Below, piece by piece: positions 37,650-50,099 of a stretch of 64,000 nt of DNA. Made by a program: the position numbers and the translations under genes. The notes beneath the pieces are model-generated. The model did not search any database. It was not told the origin of the DNA and saw only the letters and a list, made by a program, of their open reading frames with translations. This DNA is from Diadema setosum (Eukaryota; Echinodermata; Echinoidea; Diadematoida; Diadematidae): contig CM067068.1 in assembly GCA_033980235.1 (NCBI GenBank), forward strand, positions 33,017,046 to 33,081,045, written 5' to 3'. Positions within the stretch are counted from its first letter, which is position 1. Each line of letters starts with the position of its first letter.

Positions 37650-39440
37650 TTGTTTTTCCTGGTGCTGTGTGTGATTGGGTCTTCTGGATATTTGAATAGA
37701 TTTTATCTACGTCTGTCTTTTTTGGACAGCAAAATACTTTTAAAGGTCTTGATTACCTTTGGGAGCAGAGTTTTTAAAAATGTTCAAGATGTCACAGTTT
37801 ATTCATATGTGTTGATCAGTTGTACCACAAAACATCCTACCATATGAAAATTTTGCAATAAAACCAAAATAATAAGGAGATATTACTATTTTTCTCAATA
37901 AACCATAACTGCAGATGGTTTAGTCTGGAAACATTATTATTTTAACTCTTGTTCACATTTTGTATATTTAACAATATTTAACATCAATTATACCGATTCA
38001 AATGTTCACATTGGTTGTTTCTATCACTAACTCACATTTTAGAACTAATTTGAAGCACTAATGCTGGGTTTTTGTTTCATCTGCATATGATTAATTATTC
38101 CTTTAATATGTGGTGCCTGCTCCAAACATTTGTAGCATGACTGCAGGGATTTCTTGTTATGGCACAACAGATCTTGTTGGGATGCCAAAATTGGGAGACT
38201 GCCAACATACCTGATCTAATGTGTGATGTAAGAAGTCCACCTTTGCCTTTTTTGTGGTAGTCTTTATAGCATTGATAGATGGTGAGATAGCAGGGTATCT
38301 TGCTGGCACCAGGGAGGTGAGAGGACCCCTGCTGGCACCAAATGATCATGCCATTTTTTTTTTTGAAGATGGTTGGCTATTACAGGGGCTCTTGGGTCCT
38401 TTGTTAAAGGAAAAGAATATGTACCAGAATATTGATAATTGTAGAAATTTATACAATATTGGATGGATTTTATTTTTCATAGTTTCTTTTTCTTCTCTTG
38501 TCATGCAGAAAATCCTCCATAGTGAAGTAACTACTTTGATATTCTCATGTTGATGCATTCCACTTGCTTAGTGTGTGTTTGAACACTCAGTCATATTGCT
38601 ACATAATTGATCAATAGATATTACTGTAATTGAAAGTGAAGTAAAAGAGTGAAATGCTTGCATTAGTTAGCATTACTAATGTGGCAAGAATAAGTAGGTG
38701 ACACCACTTTTGGGGTAAGCTTGTTGGGCAAATGACCACACCCACCCATGGGATGTTGTTGCCCTACGGTAGGTAAGTGAGCATATCAGTAATTGGTATC
38801 ATTCTGCTAGAGGTTTGCAGAGAGGAGGAGGGAGAGAGAGGGAAGGGGGAGAAGGAAGGATTTGATTGGAGCGATGATGAGAAAGATTCATGGATTGACA
38901 GATGGGTAGATAGAGCAAATTGATCACAGTAAGGGAGAGATTGATGAGGAAGAAGAACTGATAGAGAGAAGGAAAATCAGAGAGAAAGAGATCATGAGTA
39001 ACAGACAAAGAAAATTAGCGGAGAATAGGATGACAAATAATAAAATGACAACAAATACATCATATATTGAATTTTGATCAAGGGGTGATTAACTTACTTT
39101 GAGGTCAAACGATTGTTGACTCCAAGAAGTTCAAAGAGAGAGAGAGAAAAAAAATATGACTGTCCTTTGATTCAATACTCATCAATCAGAATGTATTGAT
39201 ACTGCCTATGGTTACACAGTTCACAAAATATATGGACTGCCTTTGAAGATAAGGCTCAAGTTTGGATGGGTAATTTGCCCCATGAATATGATAGTGTATA
39301 TAATTGATTGTGTATATGACCTGGATTTCAAATGCAAAAATGTCTCACATGTAGGTCAACATATCACGCTGCATGCATGGGCCTCCTTTCCAGTTGAGGT
39401 CCTTCATTATTTTACTGATTCCATAATCGCCCTCGATGAC
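37650..39440. other. Intronic DNA without recognised gene
   Basis: AT-rich, with a (GA)-rich stretch at about 38820-39000. I see no gene. Confidence 0.5.
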
Positions 39441-39448
39441 GAAGAAAG

Positions 39449-39476
39449 CCCCCCCCCCCCACCCCCCCCCCCCCCA
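39449..39476. repeat. Poly-C tract with a single A interruption
   Basis: Two C runs separated by one A, about 27 bases in all. The proline-rich reading frame across it is an artefact. Confidence 0.9.
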
Positions 39477-40140
39477 TGCCGGCAGTTGCCAAACAACAAA
39501 TGTTTGTCGTCTTCCGCTCGCACAAATTTGCTTTTGTCGTCTTGATTACACTTCATGGAGTCTTGTTGAAGCATGTTGAGTCAATTTGCCGAGAATATTG
39601 TGTGTGCGTGTCTAGAGAGAGAGGTCAATCGGATAGAGCGATAATCAAACTCATTATTGCCTTATTAAATGTTGGAGTTTTGTAAAGTTGGAGTGGGGTA
39701 TGGGGGTGGGGCGGGGAAGGAGGGAGAATGAACTCTTTTTCCATGTCATGAGTTTTTTTTTTTCCCCCTCCAAACACAGCAGATTATCAAATTGATGAGC
39801 TCAAAAGTGTGTGATGCAAGATAGCGAGCCTTTGTGAATCCCATTAAAAAGCATAATTTTTAAAAAGCAGAAAGAAGTAGAGGGCTTATGCCAAGGCTGA
39901 TCATGTTCCCCAAATATTGCAAAACTGCAGTAACCAATTTTTTTGTAAATTTTAGCATTTTAACCAAGCTGATTGCCAAATCCAGAATATTCCCAATATT
40001 CAGATCAAATTTTGTTGTATTTAGAACTTCGTAGAGGTCTTTAAAAAAAATAATCTTGGTTTGGGTTTTTTTTCTCCCATTAAGGTGCCCTGGGATTTTT
40101 TTTCCCAAATCTATTTACTTATTGATTTTTTTTTTTGCAG

Positions 40141-40232
40141 ATCTATGTCGAAGAATATCTAGATTGTCCTCATCCTTGTGATGATGGAAAAATCCTTCAA
40201 ATATTCATGGATTCAGATGATGATCTGGATAA
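40141..40232 (+). other. Candidate 92-bp exon (weak)
   Basis: A poly-T tract ending GCAG at 40140 is a good acceptor. The next 30 codons are open in phase 0, matching the 2381 donor, and read as an acidic peptide beginning IYVEEYLDCPHPCDDGK. A GTAATG at 40233 could be a donor; otherwise a stop follows at 40234-40236. It does not resemble the start of the ARHGEF17 DH domain. Poly-T tracts are common here, so chance is a real explanation. Confidence 0.12.
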
Positions 40233-40498
40233 GTAATGCCAGTGAATACCTTATAAGCATTTGATCCCTGGCTTTTATGTGACCTTTCCTGAAAGAAAAA
40301 TGCACACAGCAATCCCTAACAACATTTTGCATAAAGTTGCCGTCAGACAATCAAGCAAACAAATAAATACAGCTGTCAGTATTGGCAAAAACTTTTATCC
40401 TACCTTGATGAAGACTGATAAACAAAATGGATCGGTTCCTATGACCTCTTTCTGCCTTGACATTCTTTCATTGTTTACAAACAGAGTCCTCACAAATG

Positions 40499-40834
40499 TT
40501 AAAGGGATGCTTATAGTTTCGGGCCGAGATGGGGGATTCAGATTTTAACTTATGCAGGATAATGAAAAATCACTTATGAAATGTTAAAGTGCATACAATT
40601 TTAAAAGTAAGAGGAATTCAAGTTTATTTGTTGAAAATCTGTTCTGAACTGGCTGAGATATCAAAAAACAAAGTATTTTTGGATATCTCAGCCATTTCAA
40701 AACCGATTTTTATCAAATAATCTTTGAATTCTTCTTATAATTGTATGCTCTTTTACATTTCATAAGAGGTTTATCATTATCAAAAGTTGGAAAACTGAAG
40801 CCCCATCTCTACCAAAACTATACAATCCCTTTAA
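40499..40834. mobile_element. TTAA foldback element, copy 2
   Basis: 336 bp between TTAAAGGGATGC and CAATCCCTTTAA. It retains both arms of the family but has lost the central GTGTGGGTCCCACAC segment, so the arms nearly meet (AAACAAAGTATTTTTGGATA). Confidence 0.75.
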
Positions 40835-40931
40835 AGTGCCACTAATTATGGAAAAAGGGCCAGTGCACTGATAAGTTCTCTGCTTTTATGAAACAATTTA
40901 AAAGATTCTGTCAGATGTGAACTGCCAGTTT

Positions 40932-41102
40932 CAGGGGTGGATCCAGGAATTCTGTAAAGAGGGGGGGGGGGGGGATGCAACTAATAGTTCTGGTGCCACT
41001 TCTGGGTTTAATTTCATTTTTTTTTAAATTTCTTTTGTTTTTAACGAAAAATAAAGGGGGGGGGGGCGTGTGCCAGTTGTGCCCCCCTCTAGATCCGCCG
41101 TT
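40932..41102. mobile_element. MITE with CAGGGGTGGATCCAGG ends
   Basis: The left end CAGGGGTGGATCCAGGAATT and the right end CCCCCCTCTAGATCCGCCG are imperfect inverted repeats. G-rich stretches lie inside each end. I recall similar GGGGCGGATCC-ended elements, usually called hAT-like, in other marine invertebrates; that comparison is from memory. Confidence 0.5.
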
Positions 41103-41448
41103 TTGTGCTTTACTTTCCTCTCTTTCTCTCTTTCTCTCCCCCCCCCCCGGGAAATAAATAAATCCCCCTGGGGAATGTACTTGTTTTTTCAGTATTTTTC
41201 ATTTTTATAAGGGGTTGTATAAATTGTAAATGCATACCTTGAACCCTGAATTGTTTGTGTATTTGAAAAGGTTTATCAGGTTTCAATTACAAGGATAAAG
41301 TGTAAACTGAATGCCAAATTTAGAGAGAATTGTAAACACACGCGAATAAGCCATTATGTCAGTGAGTTGTGCTATAATACTTGATGCATCTAATGTATTT
41401 GCCAGAGATATGTATAACAATTTAAATGTATCATATAGAAACGATTAA

Positions 41449-41785
41449 AGGGGAATGGAATCCAAATGTGCTTGTGGACTGAGTATATGCAGCAATATTA
41501 GAGCACATCTGTGAAAATTTCAGGAAAATTGAACAATCCATTAAAAAAAAAATTATGCATTTTTAAAGTTTTGGTACAGGCATTGGTGGATGAAAAGACT
41601 ACTACTGACTACAATTTGTAAAAATGAAGAGAATATAAAGAGAATTCCACAAAATTTCATTTTTTATGAAAAGTACACACTCCCTCAATTGTTTGTGACA
41701 TATGATAAGGGTAATATCATCCCCCTGCATTCTGAAAGAGTTAAGTCAAGTGCTCTTTTATTATGTTAGAAATTGAAAATATGTT
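41449..41785. repeat. Dispersed repeat, member A (partner near 43395-43565)
   Basis: Begins TTAAAGGGGAATGG. From about 41628 it is similar to 43403-43560, sharing AATTCCA, TTTCATTTT, ATGAAAAGTA, GGTAATATCAT and TTCTGAA in the same order. A decayed transposon family is likely. Confidence 0.5.
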
Positions 41786-42965
41786 GAATATTAATTGTAT
41801 TTTCTTGATATTGTTTTCCTTATTTTCTTCACATCATTTTTCCATACACGACACGACAAAGTGTTGTAGTCTTATCCATTTATGACAGCAACAAAACTTA
41901 AAAATTTCATTTTTTAAACAGATTGTCTGATTTTCCGTAAACTTTTACAGTATGTGTTCTAATAATGTTGTCACTCAATTAACATATATTATTTACTTTT
42001 TTTTTAAAGGTCTAATTCTCTTGCAATTATAAGTTGTATAAATTGTTGGGTTGTTACCTGAATATGTTGTTATGCATGGAGGGTAAATTCCCTGATGGCA
42101 AATGATCATTTTGTGGTTTGAGTAATGTCGGAAAGACAGCTTACAGAGGCACTGTTATGAGAGAATCAAAAGAACATGAGCAATTCTATCATTCTCCACA
42201 ATCTTGTTCATCCCATGCTCCCTGTAAAATTCAATCAATGTTTGTATTCGACGAGCCCACCAAAATCCGTTGAGATTTGTTGGTATTTTGTATGGCGTCA
42301 GGCTGATTTTGCAGCCTCAGTCGTGCCATTTTGTTGGTTTATGCTTTGATTCAAGGGAATAACCACCATATTCTTTTCTCTTCCAAAGTATGAAGTTATG
42401 ATTTTTATTCTAAATGAACAAGACCTGCATTTGTATTTATATGACAAAATTTGTATGGGGCAGAGGTTTTACCAAATTAGATAAACTATTGATGTTTAAT
42501 CCTAATTGCCCAATGTTGCCAGCTTGCCTTTCAGTGATAGTTGTAAGCCTAGAATACCAAGTAAATTTTCATTTGGTTTACTGTCGTGGTGTACAATTCA
42601 TGATCCACCTTTGGGATTTCAGGTAGTACGTGAGGCCAGGGTCTAGCAAGAGTGCAGTGTAGAGCTTGATTGGTCTGCTTTGATTGAAAAGTTGTAATGC
42701 ATGGAAACTTGATGATATTTAGAAGCAGGATGTCAGTCTGAATGCATGACGAAAAGAAAAAAAGGTGCAGGGACATCCTTGAATTGAGACTAGTCGGTCG
42801 GAAACTGAAGGAGACATTGCTTGGAGGTTTCCTAATCCATCTCTTCCTACGAGAGTGATTTCATTGAATAATGTGCTCGCCACCGAAGTCATGCATGGGA
42901 TATTCACCCGTGCCTGCTGTGAGCTTGTCCTTTCCACTTCCTACGAGTCTTATATAGAAAACTAC

Positions 42966-43102
42966 TACTTGTACATGTGTGCGGTGGCGCAATTTAAAAG
43001 TTGCACAAATGGATTAGGATTGTTTAGAAAATGACTACTTGTACATGTCATGTGTGCGGTGGCACAATGTAAAAGTTGCACTACTGAATTGGGACTGTTC
43101 AG
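42966..43102. repeat. Two-copy tandem duplication of about 70 bp
   Basis: ACTTGTACATGT...GTGCGGTGGC..CAAT..AAAAGTTGCAC occurs twice in direct order (from about 42966 and 43035). Confidence 0.8.
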
Positions 43103-43394
43103 CATTCTATTTTTTTTTTTCAAGTAAAAAAAACAAAGTGTGTGTACAAATGGAGTATAACCATGCAATGTTATATTCAGGACTATATCAAAGTATCATG
43201 AACATTGAAAATATGAAATCAGTGGATTAGAAGTAATAAGTCCAAGATGGCAGTGAATTGTATCATTTAACAACCTAAAAGCATATATTTTTACTATCTT
43301 ATTGAGCCCTGGTAATCAGGCATCAATGTATAAAAGTGAAATAACACACAAAATAGATGTAGAGTAATATGACAGTTTAATTCTTGATCATAAA

Positions 43395-43565
43395 GTATTA
43401 AAGAAAACATAAAGGGAATTCCAAAAGCTTTCATTTTATAATGAAAAGTATAAATACACTTTCCTTCCTTTTGTTACTGTTCAATATTTTGTTTAGGGTA
43501 ATATCATTCCTGCCTTCTGAATGACATAAGCCATAAGCCTTTTTCATTACACTAGAAACATAGGA
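43395..43565. repeat. Dispersed repeat, member B
   Basis: Related to 41628-41785 in the same orientation with several indels. Confidence 0.5.
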
Positions 43566-43795
43566 ATATATGGAATTCTCTGTATATTTTTTTTTTATGT
43601 TACCCTACTCTGACATCACAAGTTATCATAGTCTTCTTATCGAGCAATGATGATTCTAATATCACCTTTTATCAGTCCTGGGGTAGTGATAACAAGAAGA
43701 TTTGAGGAAAAATTGAGAGGATTTGTTCCGAAACATATTACCAAAAACTTCCATACAGGATTTCAACATTTCCTCTGAAATACAGCCTCAAACTG

Positions 43796-44206
43796 TTAAA
43801 GGGATCATGTAGTTTTGTTTGGGACCTAACTTCAGGTTTCTAACATTTTTTTTTTTTTGTGTGTGTGTGATAACGAGAAACCTTTTATGAAATATGAAAG
43901 AGCATGTAATTCCAAGAGGAATCCAACATTTATTTGATGAAAATTGGTTTTGAAATTGCTGAGATATCCAAAACAGAGCAATCCTAATAAAAGATGGGGC
44001 CCACTTTTTATTAGGTTCGCTTTGTTTTACTTTGTTTCTAGACATCTCAGTCATTCCAAAATAAATTTTTGTCTAATAAACTTTGCATTCCTTTGAGAAT
44101 GGTATGCTCTGTATTATCTCATTAGTGGTTTCTTGTTATCTTGCGTCTAGGCCCTAAAGTTAAAAGCCCGACTCTCATCTCCACCAATACTATACCATCC
44201 CTTTGA
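43796..44206. mobile_element. TTAA foldback element, copy 3
   Basis: 411 bp from TTAAAGGGATCATG to CCATCCCTTTGAA, with one base change in the right TTAA. The arms pair, and the centre has a GGGGCCC-type palindrome in place of GGGTCCC. A short T/TG insertion lies in the left arm (43849-43870). Confidence 0.75.
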
Positions 44207-45094
44207 AATAAAGACCCTCATCCAGCTGTTGCACAGGCTTTGATGAGAAGCACTATAGAAGTAGAAGTAGAAAGAACCTCCTCTTTGGTCTGCATATCCA
44301 AACTCTATGGAAGAGCAGCTTGGAGCATGGAACATCAAAGCCAATGGAATGCTAAGCATTCAATTGTCGTATCCTATGCATAAATTTGCACAAATTGAGA
44401 AGAGATTCCGCTCTGGCTTAATGCATATACTTGAAAATCATCTGGTATCCATATGAATGCTATTCCTTGTAATAGTGTATGCATGTGTGTGTGTGTGTGT
44501 GCTTGTCCAGGGTAGACTGAAACTGCCTTGCGCTCATTTGGGTTATGTGGAACCTTTGCTGAATAAATCCACAGCCGAATTGCACTGCATGCACCTGGGG
44601 TCAGGCTTGAACTCTGTGCGCCCCGTATTGAACTTGCCATTAATGGTTCTGTTCTTCTGTCACTGGCGACTGCCCAGGGAAAAAAAAAAAAAAATAGTGA
44701 AAGAGTGAAGGGCCAAAGTGTTAAAATCTCGTAAGTACTTTTTCTACCTCCCCCCTTCTGGGCAAGAGTTGATGGCCGAATCCTCTGCGTATTACCACGC
44801 TTGTGACTGAGCTCCTCTGGAGTGACTGTTAGAAGGCAGCCAATCAAATTAAAGCCCTCACCTGTTACCACGCCAACACTTGCGGATGAAGGAAGCAGCC
44901 CGAAAATAAAGACGCCCAAGGTGAACGAATGCTCGACCCAAACTTGGGAAGAAAAGACTTTGAGGATCTTTTGCCTCGTGCTATTTGTGTCCCTTACCAG
45001 TTGAGTGCATTTTCTAGGGTAATAAGGACCTTTTTCACCTCACAAGGTTATGAAACATCTTGCAAGAATTCCGCATGTTTTGTGTTGGTGCGCT

Positions 45095-45187
45095 TTAACC
45101 CACTGAGGATGAGCTGAATTTGCGTTAACACACGTTTCCCATAGACACCTGCCAGAGTATACTCGGGATGAGTCCTCAATGGGTTAA
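45095..45187 (-). mobile_element. piggyBac-like MITE, copy 6
   Basis: 93 bp in reverse orientation, with TTAACCCACTGAGGATGAG on the left, AGTCCTCAATGGGTTAA on the right, TTAA at both ends and the conserved CATAGACACCTGCCAGAGT inside. Confidence 0.85.
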
Positions 45188-45261
45188 AGGTACATCCAGT
45201 GCATTTTTTGATGAGATGGAGATAAGGTCTTTAAAAGGCAACTCCAGACCATTTAAAGATT

Positions 45262-45735
45262 AGTCTTGATAGAAAGAGTAAAATTTAGTCAGCACAACAG
45301 TGAACATTTAATCAAATTTGATACCAGTGGGATATTTATGAAATTGTGAAGTTATGCAAGTTTTTGGCAAACAGTTTTTAAGCAGTTGTATAAAATGCAA
45401 TATGCCACAATTTTCCCATTGATTATGTACAAAAAACTGATGAAAATTCAATTTGCTGCTGTATAAGTGAAAACATAATGTTATTCATGGCTGAATATCT
45501 TCAAAATAATGATCAGTCAGATATATTCAGGATTTTGTTTAGAATTAGGCCTATATTGCAAGCTGTGAGGCATTGATATGATCAATGATCAACGTTTTCA
45601 TTTGCATATCAAAGCTGTTCATGAACTGTTGAAAGTGAAATCTTATAATGTTATAACTTCCTTAATTTTTGTCTAATTTTCATCAAATTCTAACTGTTGT
45701 GCTTATACAATTTACTTTTTCTGGTCAGACCAGCT
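45262..45735. mobile_element. Foldback element of a separate family
   Basis: The left arm (45262-45335, with AGTAAAATTTAGTCAGCACAA) pairs imperfectly with the right arm (45675-45735, with AACTGTTGTGCTTATACAAT and TTACTTTTTCTGGT). The arms enclose about 340 bp of AT-rich DNA with TAGGCCTA at 45546. There is no coding capacity. Confidence 0.45.
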
Positions 45736-46718
45736 TAATTGCCACTAAGATGAAGTACAAGCCTGTAATTAATACCTTTGAAGCAAATGTTTACATTGAG
45801 AATTTGAAGGAACCAATGTTTTCTAATTCCAAACTGACAGGATAGAGTTGATATAATAGGTTGTTGCAAAAGCGCAGAGTAATATTACCTAATTTTGGTC
45901 CAAAATAGTAACACTTCTTGTCTGCTTCCCAAAAAGGTGTTTGTGAAGGGTTGTTTTGTTCGTAAAAATTCATTAGTCAGCCAAAGAAACCTTTTCTTAT
46001 GTTGCCTTTCAGCGTCTGACATGTTTTGATGCTTACTGTCTGCGCCTCCATAGTTTATGACTCTCTTGCTGATGATGAATTGAATCATTACATACAAATG
46101 GCTTGGGAAATTGCCTTCCCTCACATTCTGCATACACCCATGGACATTTAGAGCGCTCAGATGTTAAGACCCATTCAGCGCCCCGACTGAGTCCCTTAAA
46201 GCAATGTTGTAATGTGTTTGCATTGGATCGGGTTGCCTCTCCTATATGCTGATGGCCAAATTGACCATTTAGAGCCATCTCCCATGCCCTGCCCCAATGG
46301 AGAAACTGACCTTGGCGACTACAATGGATTTCATGAAAAATAAACCAGCCCCCAAACACTTGGAAGGAGGGATCAGCACAGCTAGTCAATACATCCCCCA
46401 TAGGCCTTTCAAAGTACTACCGGTATATGTTTTGAGCAAGGCATTGTGCAGTTTCAAACGAATGGCAAGAAAGCAGAGAAAGAGAGAGAGTGAGAGAGTA
46501 AGGGAGACAAAATTTTTGTATGATACATCACTCGACATGAGAATTGTGCCGACGGGAGAAAAACAGCTTTAGGTTATACATCATCAACATTCAGCTGAGA
46601 CTTGATACTTTGTGTACGTGTGTTTAACCATTTTTCATCCCAATAACATAGTAGAAGCAAGAAAAGAAAGAGACAGCGTGTCCTGCTAGGATTCAGTAGA
46701 ATGATTTTACCATCTATG

Positions 46719-46720
<2 letters not shown>

Positions 46721-46761
<41 letters not shown>
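46721..46761. repeat. (AT)20 microsatellite
   Basis: Uninterrupted AT for about 40 bp. Confidence 0.95.
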
Positions 46762-46764
<3 letters not shown>

Positions 46765-46852
46765 CTTGTGAAGGTAATTTATTTGAGGGTATTCCCAGAC
46801 CTGTTAGAAATTGAAAGTGGGTTATTTGTGTCGATGGGTGGGTACATGCAGC

Positions 46853-47432
46853 AGGTGTCAAGAGTGGGGTAGCTGGTGTTATGAGTGGGATAGCTGGTGT
46901 CATGAGTGGGAAAGCTACATGGATGTAGTGTCAGGAGTGGGGTAGCTGGTGTTATGAGTGGGATAGCTAGTGTCAGAAGTAGGGTAGCTAGTGTCATGAG
47001 TGGAATAGTGAATCTTAGGAGCTGCTCAGGAGTGGGGTAGCTGGTGTCAGGAGTGGGGTTGCTGGTGTCATGAGTGGTATAGCTAGTGACGGTGTCAGGA
47101 TTGGGGTAGCTGGTGTTATGAGTGTGATAGCTGGTGTCAGAAGAGGGTAGCTGGTTTCAAGAGTAGGGTTGCTGGTGTCGTGAGTGGAATAGCTGGTCTT
47201 GAGAGTAGGATAGCTGGTGTCATGAGTGGGATAGCTGGTTTTGAGAGTAGGGTAGCTGGTGTCATGAGTGGGATATAACTGGTTTTGAGAGTAGGGTAGC
47301 TGGTGTCGGGATTGGGATAGCTGGTTTTAAGAGTAGGGTAGCTGGTGTGATGAGTGGGGTAGCTGGTTTTGAGGGTAGTGTAGCTGGTGTCAGGATTGGG
47401 AAAGCTGGTGTCGGGAGTAGGATTAACTGGTG
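46853..47432. repeat. Minisatellite, about 21-bp unit, nearly 30 copies
   Basis: Variants of GTAGCTGGTGTCATGAGTGGG, shown in part as GTAGCTGGTGTC...GTGGG, repeat for 580 bp, alternating with a GTTTTGAGAGTAGG form. A 21-bp period keeps frames open, giving minus-strand peptides that repeat ITPATPLLTPA. I regard these as repeat artefacts. Confidence 0.93.
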
Positions 47433-48380
47433 GTATTTACCCTTTGCACTGATCTGGCAGACCCCTGTATGAACAATGGAGGAGGTCTGACTGGACCAGA
47501 GGCGGAGAGTATTGTGTCTGTGATCTGCTCCGGTATGCCATCTAGGGGGTAAACAAACGATCCTGATTCCATTTGGCAGTCCCCCCTTATGTCTGGTAAC
47601 GGGTGATAAAAGGGGGGCAGATGAAGGGAAGATTACAGGTTTCACACTTATTCAGATCACTTAAAGGGGATTGGGTAATATAATTGACAGAGAGAGGCAG
47701 ACCCACCAAAAAAAAAAAAAAGAGGAAAATTTGGTTATTCTAGTTAGTGCTCATGGGGAGGATAGAGTAGGCCTATCCTCTTGCAAACACATATTGAAAT
47801 GTCTCTGAAGTGACACATTGGATGTATTAGAATGAAAATATTCCCACAGTGATTTCTTCTGGTTGCTCTTACTGTCATATGTGTCACTGTAAAGTATTAC
47901 CCAATATGGAGCTAAGAGGAATTCCCATGTTATATTTCATTGACAAGTGCTTTTAATTTTTAGAAGTACAACTAATTGTAGCCAAGCAAAATTTTAGAAT
48001 ACTCAGTATATGCAAATGAAATCTACATGATATGAAGTCAATATGAAATGAAGTACAGCCATATAGAGGTCTGGTATTGGATCCCCCCCATATTTTGAGC
48101 ATTTTAGTGAGGAAATTACATTTAAATTGCATTTGTTAAGTGGAGCATGAGGTCTGCCTTGCATTTGGAGCGTACAACATTTAAATTCCTCTGTAAGCAA
48201 TCAAAGTGGAATACATTACATATAACATCCATCTTCATCAGCCAGTTCTACCAACCCTGTGTCGTGGTTGCCTTTTTTTTTTGTGGTGATGCTGATCTCA
48301 TTCTTATCATTGCTTGGAGTATTGATCCAAAAATTATGCTGTATTAATGTGTTTGCTTTGTGAAGCCGGCAATCATAGAT
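47433..48380. other. Intronic DNA without recognised gene
   Basis: Contains TAGGCCTA (47768-47775) and an A run near 47710. I see no gene. Confidence 0.5.
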
Positions 48381-48381
48381 G

Positions 48382-48783
48382 TTAAAGGGATGGTACAGTA
48401 TTGGTGGAGATGAAAATTGGGCTTTTAACTTTTTGCGAGATACCAAGAAAACGCTTATGATATAGTACAGAGCATACCATTTTAAGAGGAATTCAAAATT
48501 TATTTGATGTAAACCGGGTTTGGAATGACTGAAACATCTAAAAACAAAGTAAAACAAAGCGATTGTAATAAAGTGTGGGTCCCACACTTTAGTAGAATCG
48601 GTCTTTTGTGGATATCTCAAAATATCTCAATATTTCAAAACCAATTTTCATAAAAAAAACCCCATTGAATTCCTCGTAGAATTACATGCTCTTTCATATT
48701 TCAAACGAGGTTTCTCATTATCTCAACAAAAAATGTTAGAAACCTGAAATTAGGTCTCAACCAAAACTATACGATGTCTTTAA
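48382..48783. mobile_element. TTAA foldback element, copy 4
   Basis: 402 bp, the closest relative of the 24622 copy. It begins TTAAAGGGATGGTACAG, has the central GTGTGGGTCCCACAC and ends ACGATGTCTTTAA. Confidence 0.8.
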
Positions 48784-48995
48784 TATCACAGGTGCATAGG
48801 TTACGTCATCGGCGAAAGTGACCCCGGGGAAGTGGATTGTTTGCCCCGATCAAGAAGAATGTGAGAACTGCTTGTACACACGTCTCCTTGGCATTACGAA
48901 GATGCTTGAATTCTTACGAATTTCACGACAGGCATAGGGTGTGGCATATTGATCCAAATGCATTGCAGAGGTTCATACCACTCTGGACTGATATG

Positions 48996-49204
48996 CTGTA
49001 AAACCAGAAATGTTCGCTTGCGTTTTGATTTTGCAAATTTCGCGAGAGCCATGATTTCTGAAATTAAAATGCACATGAAAGTTCTTGTCTACACTATGTG
49101 CAATGAATGCCAGTGGCCATTCACTAACAATTCATGCCGTGAAAAAGGCCGTCGGCTCTCCATTCGTGAAAATTTCATGCCGTGAATATTTCTGGTTTTT
49201 ACAG
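48996..49204. mobile_element. CTGTAAAA-ended MITE, copy 2
   Basis: The left end CTGTAAAACCAGAAATG and the right end ATTTCTGGTTTTTACAG are inverted repeats. The interior shares blocks with 33989-34148 but carries an extra segment near 49135-49170 containing a second TTTCATGCCGTGAA-like block. Confidence 0.65.
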
Positions 49205-49539
49205 TAAATTCATTAGTGAATTCATTGCAGGCTTTGGCTAATGCAGACCCCTGACCTAGTGTAAGAGTCTCTTCACAAATGTGGCCATATCATTCTCCCT
49301 TATAAAGTCTTTTTATTTAGTGATCAAATGGATTTCATCACTTTCACATTACTTTTAAAAAGAGTGAATTGATTTATAAATGTATTTTTAAAGTGTGTAG
49401 TTTGTGCCTACAGTCACTCACTGATTTGCCTAAATTATGTCACAATTCGGCAGAATATAATCTTCAGTCATGAATATCTGTGGGCCTCTTGACTCGTGGG
49501 GTTATTTTTGAACCAGTGGCCCTAAGCTGTGCCTTGGAT

Positions 49540-50095
49540 TAGCTGTGACAGTGCTCCACGGGGAAGGGTCCCACGATTTTACCCTTGACATTCAGCTCCA
49601 GGATAGACTCGTACTGAAATTCATTCCTGTATCTGCATTAAGTGAATTAAACTTGACGGCCCTTTACCGGCATGCCCAGATTAAGAGCCCGTGGAAAAAA
49701 AAACACCAAACCACGACCCAAGAGCTATATCAAAGTAGATGGAATTGGAAGGTTTTTAACGTGATAAAGCTCTTGAGCGCGGAATCGGGCTGCAGGCAAA
49801 TAGATGTATACCGCCAGTCGCGTTCCATTAGGGTAGGGGCTCGTATTTTCATACGCATTACTGAAACGTAATAAGTTAGACAAGACTGTAATTGTGATAT
49901 GCCAGTGGTAATAGGAGAAGTCTGTTTGAATAGATTTTTATGAGAAAAGTATCTGTCTCGGGCTATTTCAAACCCTCCTCTTTGTGGAATTTTGTGTGCA
50001 GCGAATGAAAATAGATAAAAGCAATTTTCCGTGGGGAATTTCATTTATCTCGGGGCTATCTGATTGCAGAAACAACAACTCGCGCATTTGTCAAA
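49540..50095. promoter_or_regulatory. GC/CpG-richer low-repeat block, candidate enhancer or unrecognised exon
   Basis: Repeat-poor sequence with elevated CpG, densest at 49750-49870. The 108-codon + frame at 49545-49871 has fairly ordinary protein composition but no family I recognise and no clear splice sites framing it. Conserved non-coding DNA is the likelier reading. Confidence 0.2.
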
Positions 50096-50099
50096 TTAG

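Noticed and set aside
44374..44919. 181-codon minus-strand frame
   Set aside because: No recognisable domain; crosses a CA repeat and an A run; no start context or splice support.
46574..46997. Thr/Pro/Ala heptad-repeat minus-strand frames
   Set aside because: Created by the 21-bp minisatellite, whose period preserves frame.
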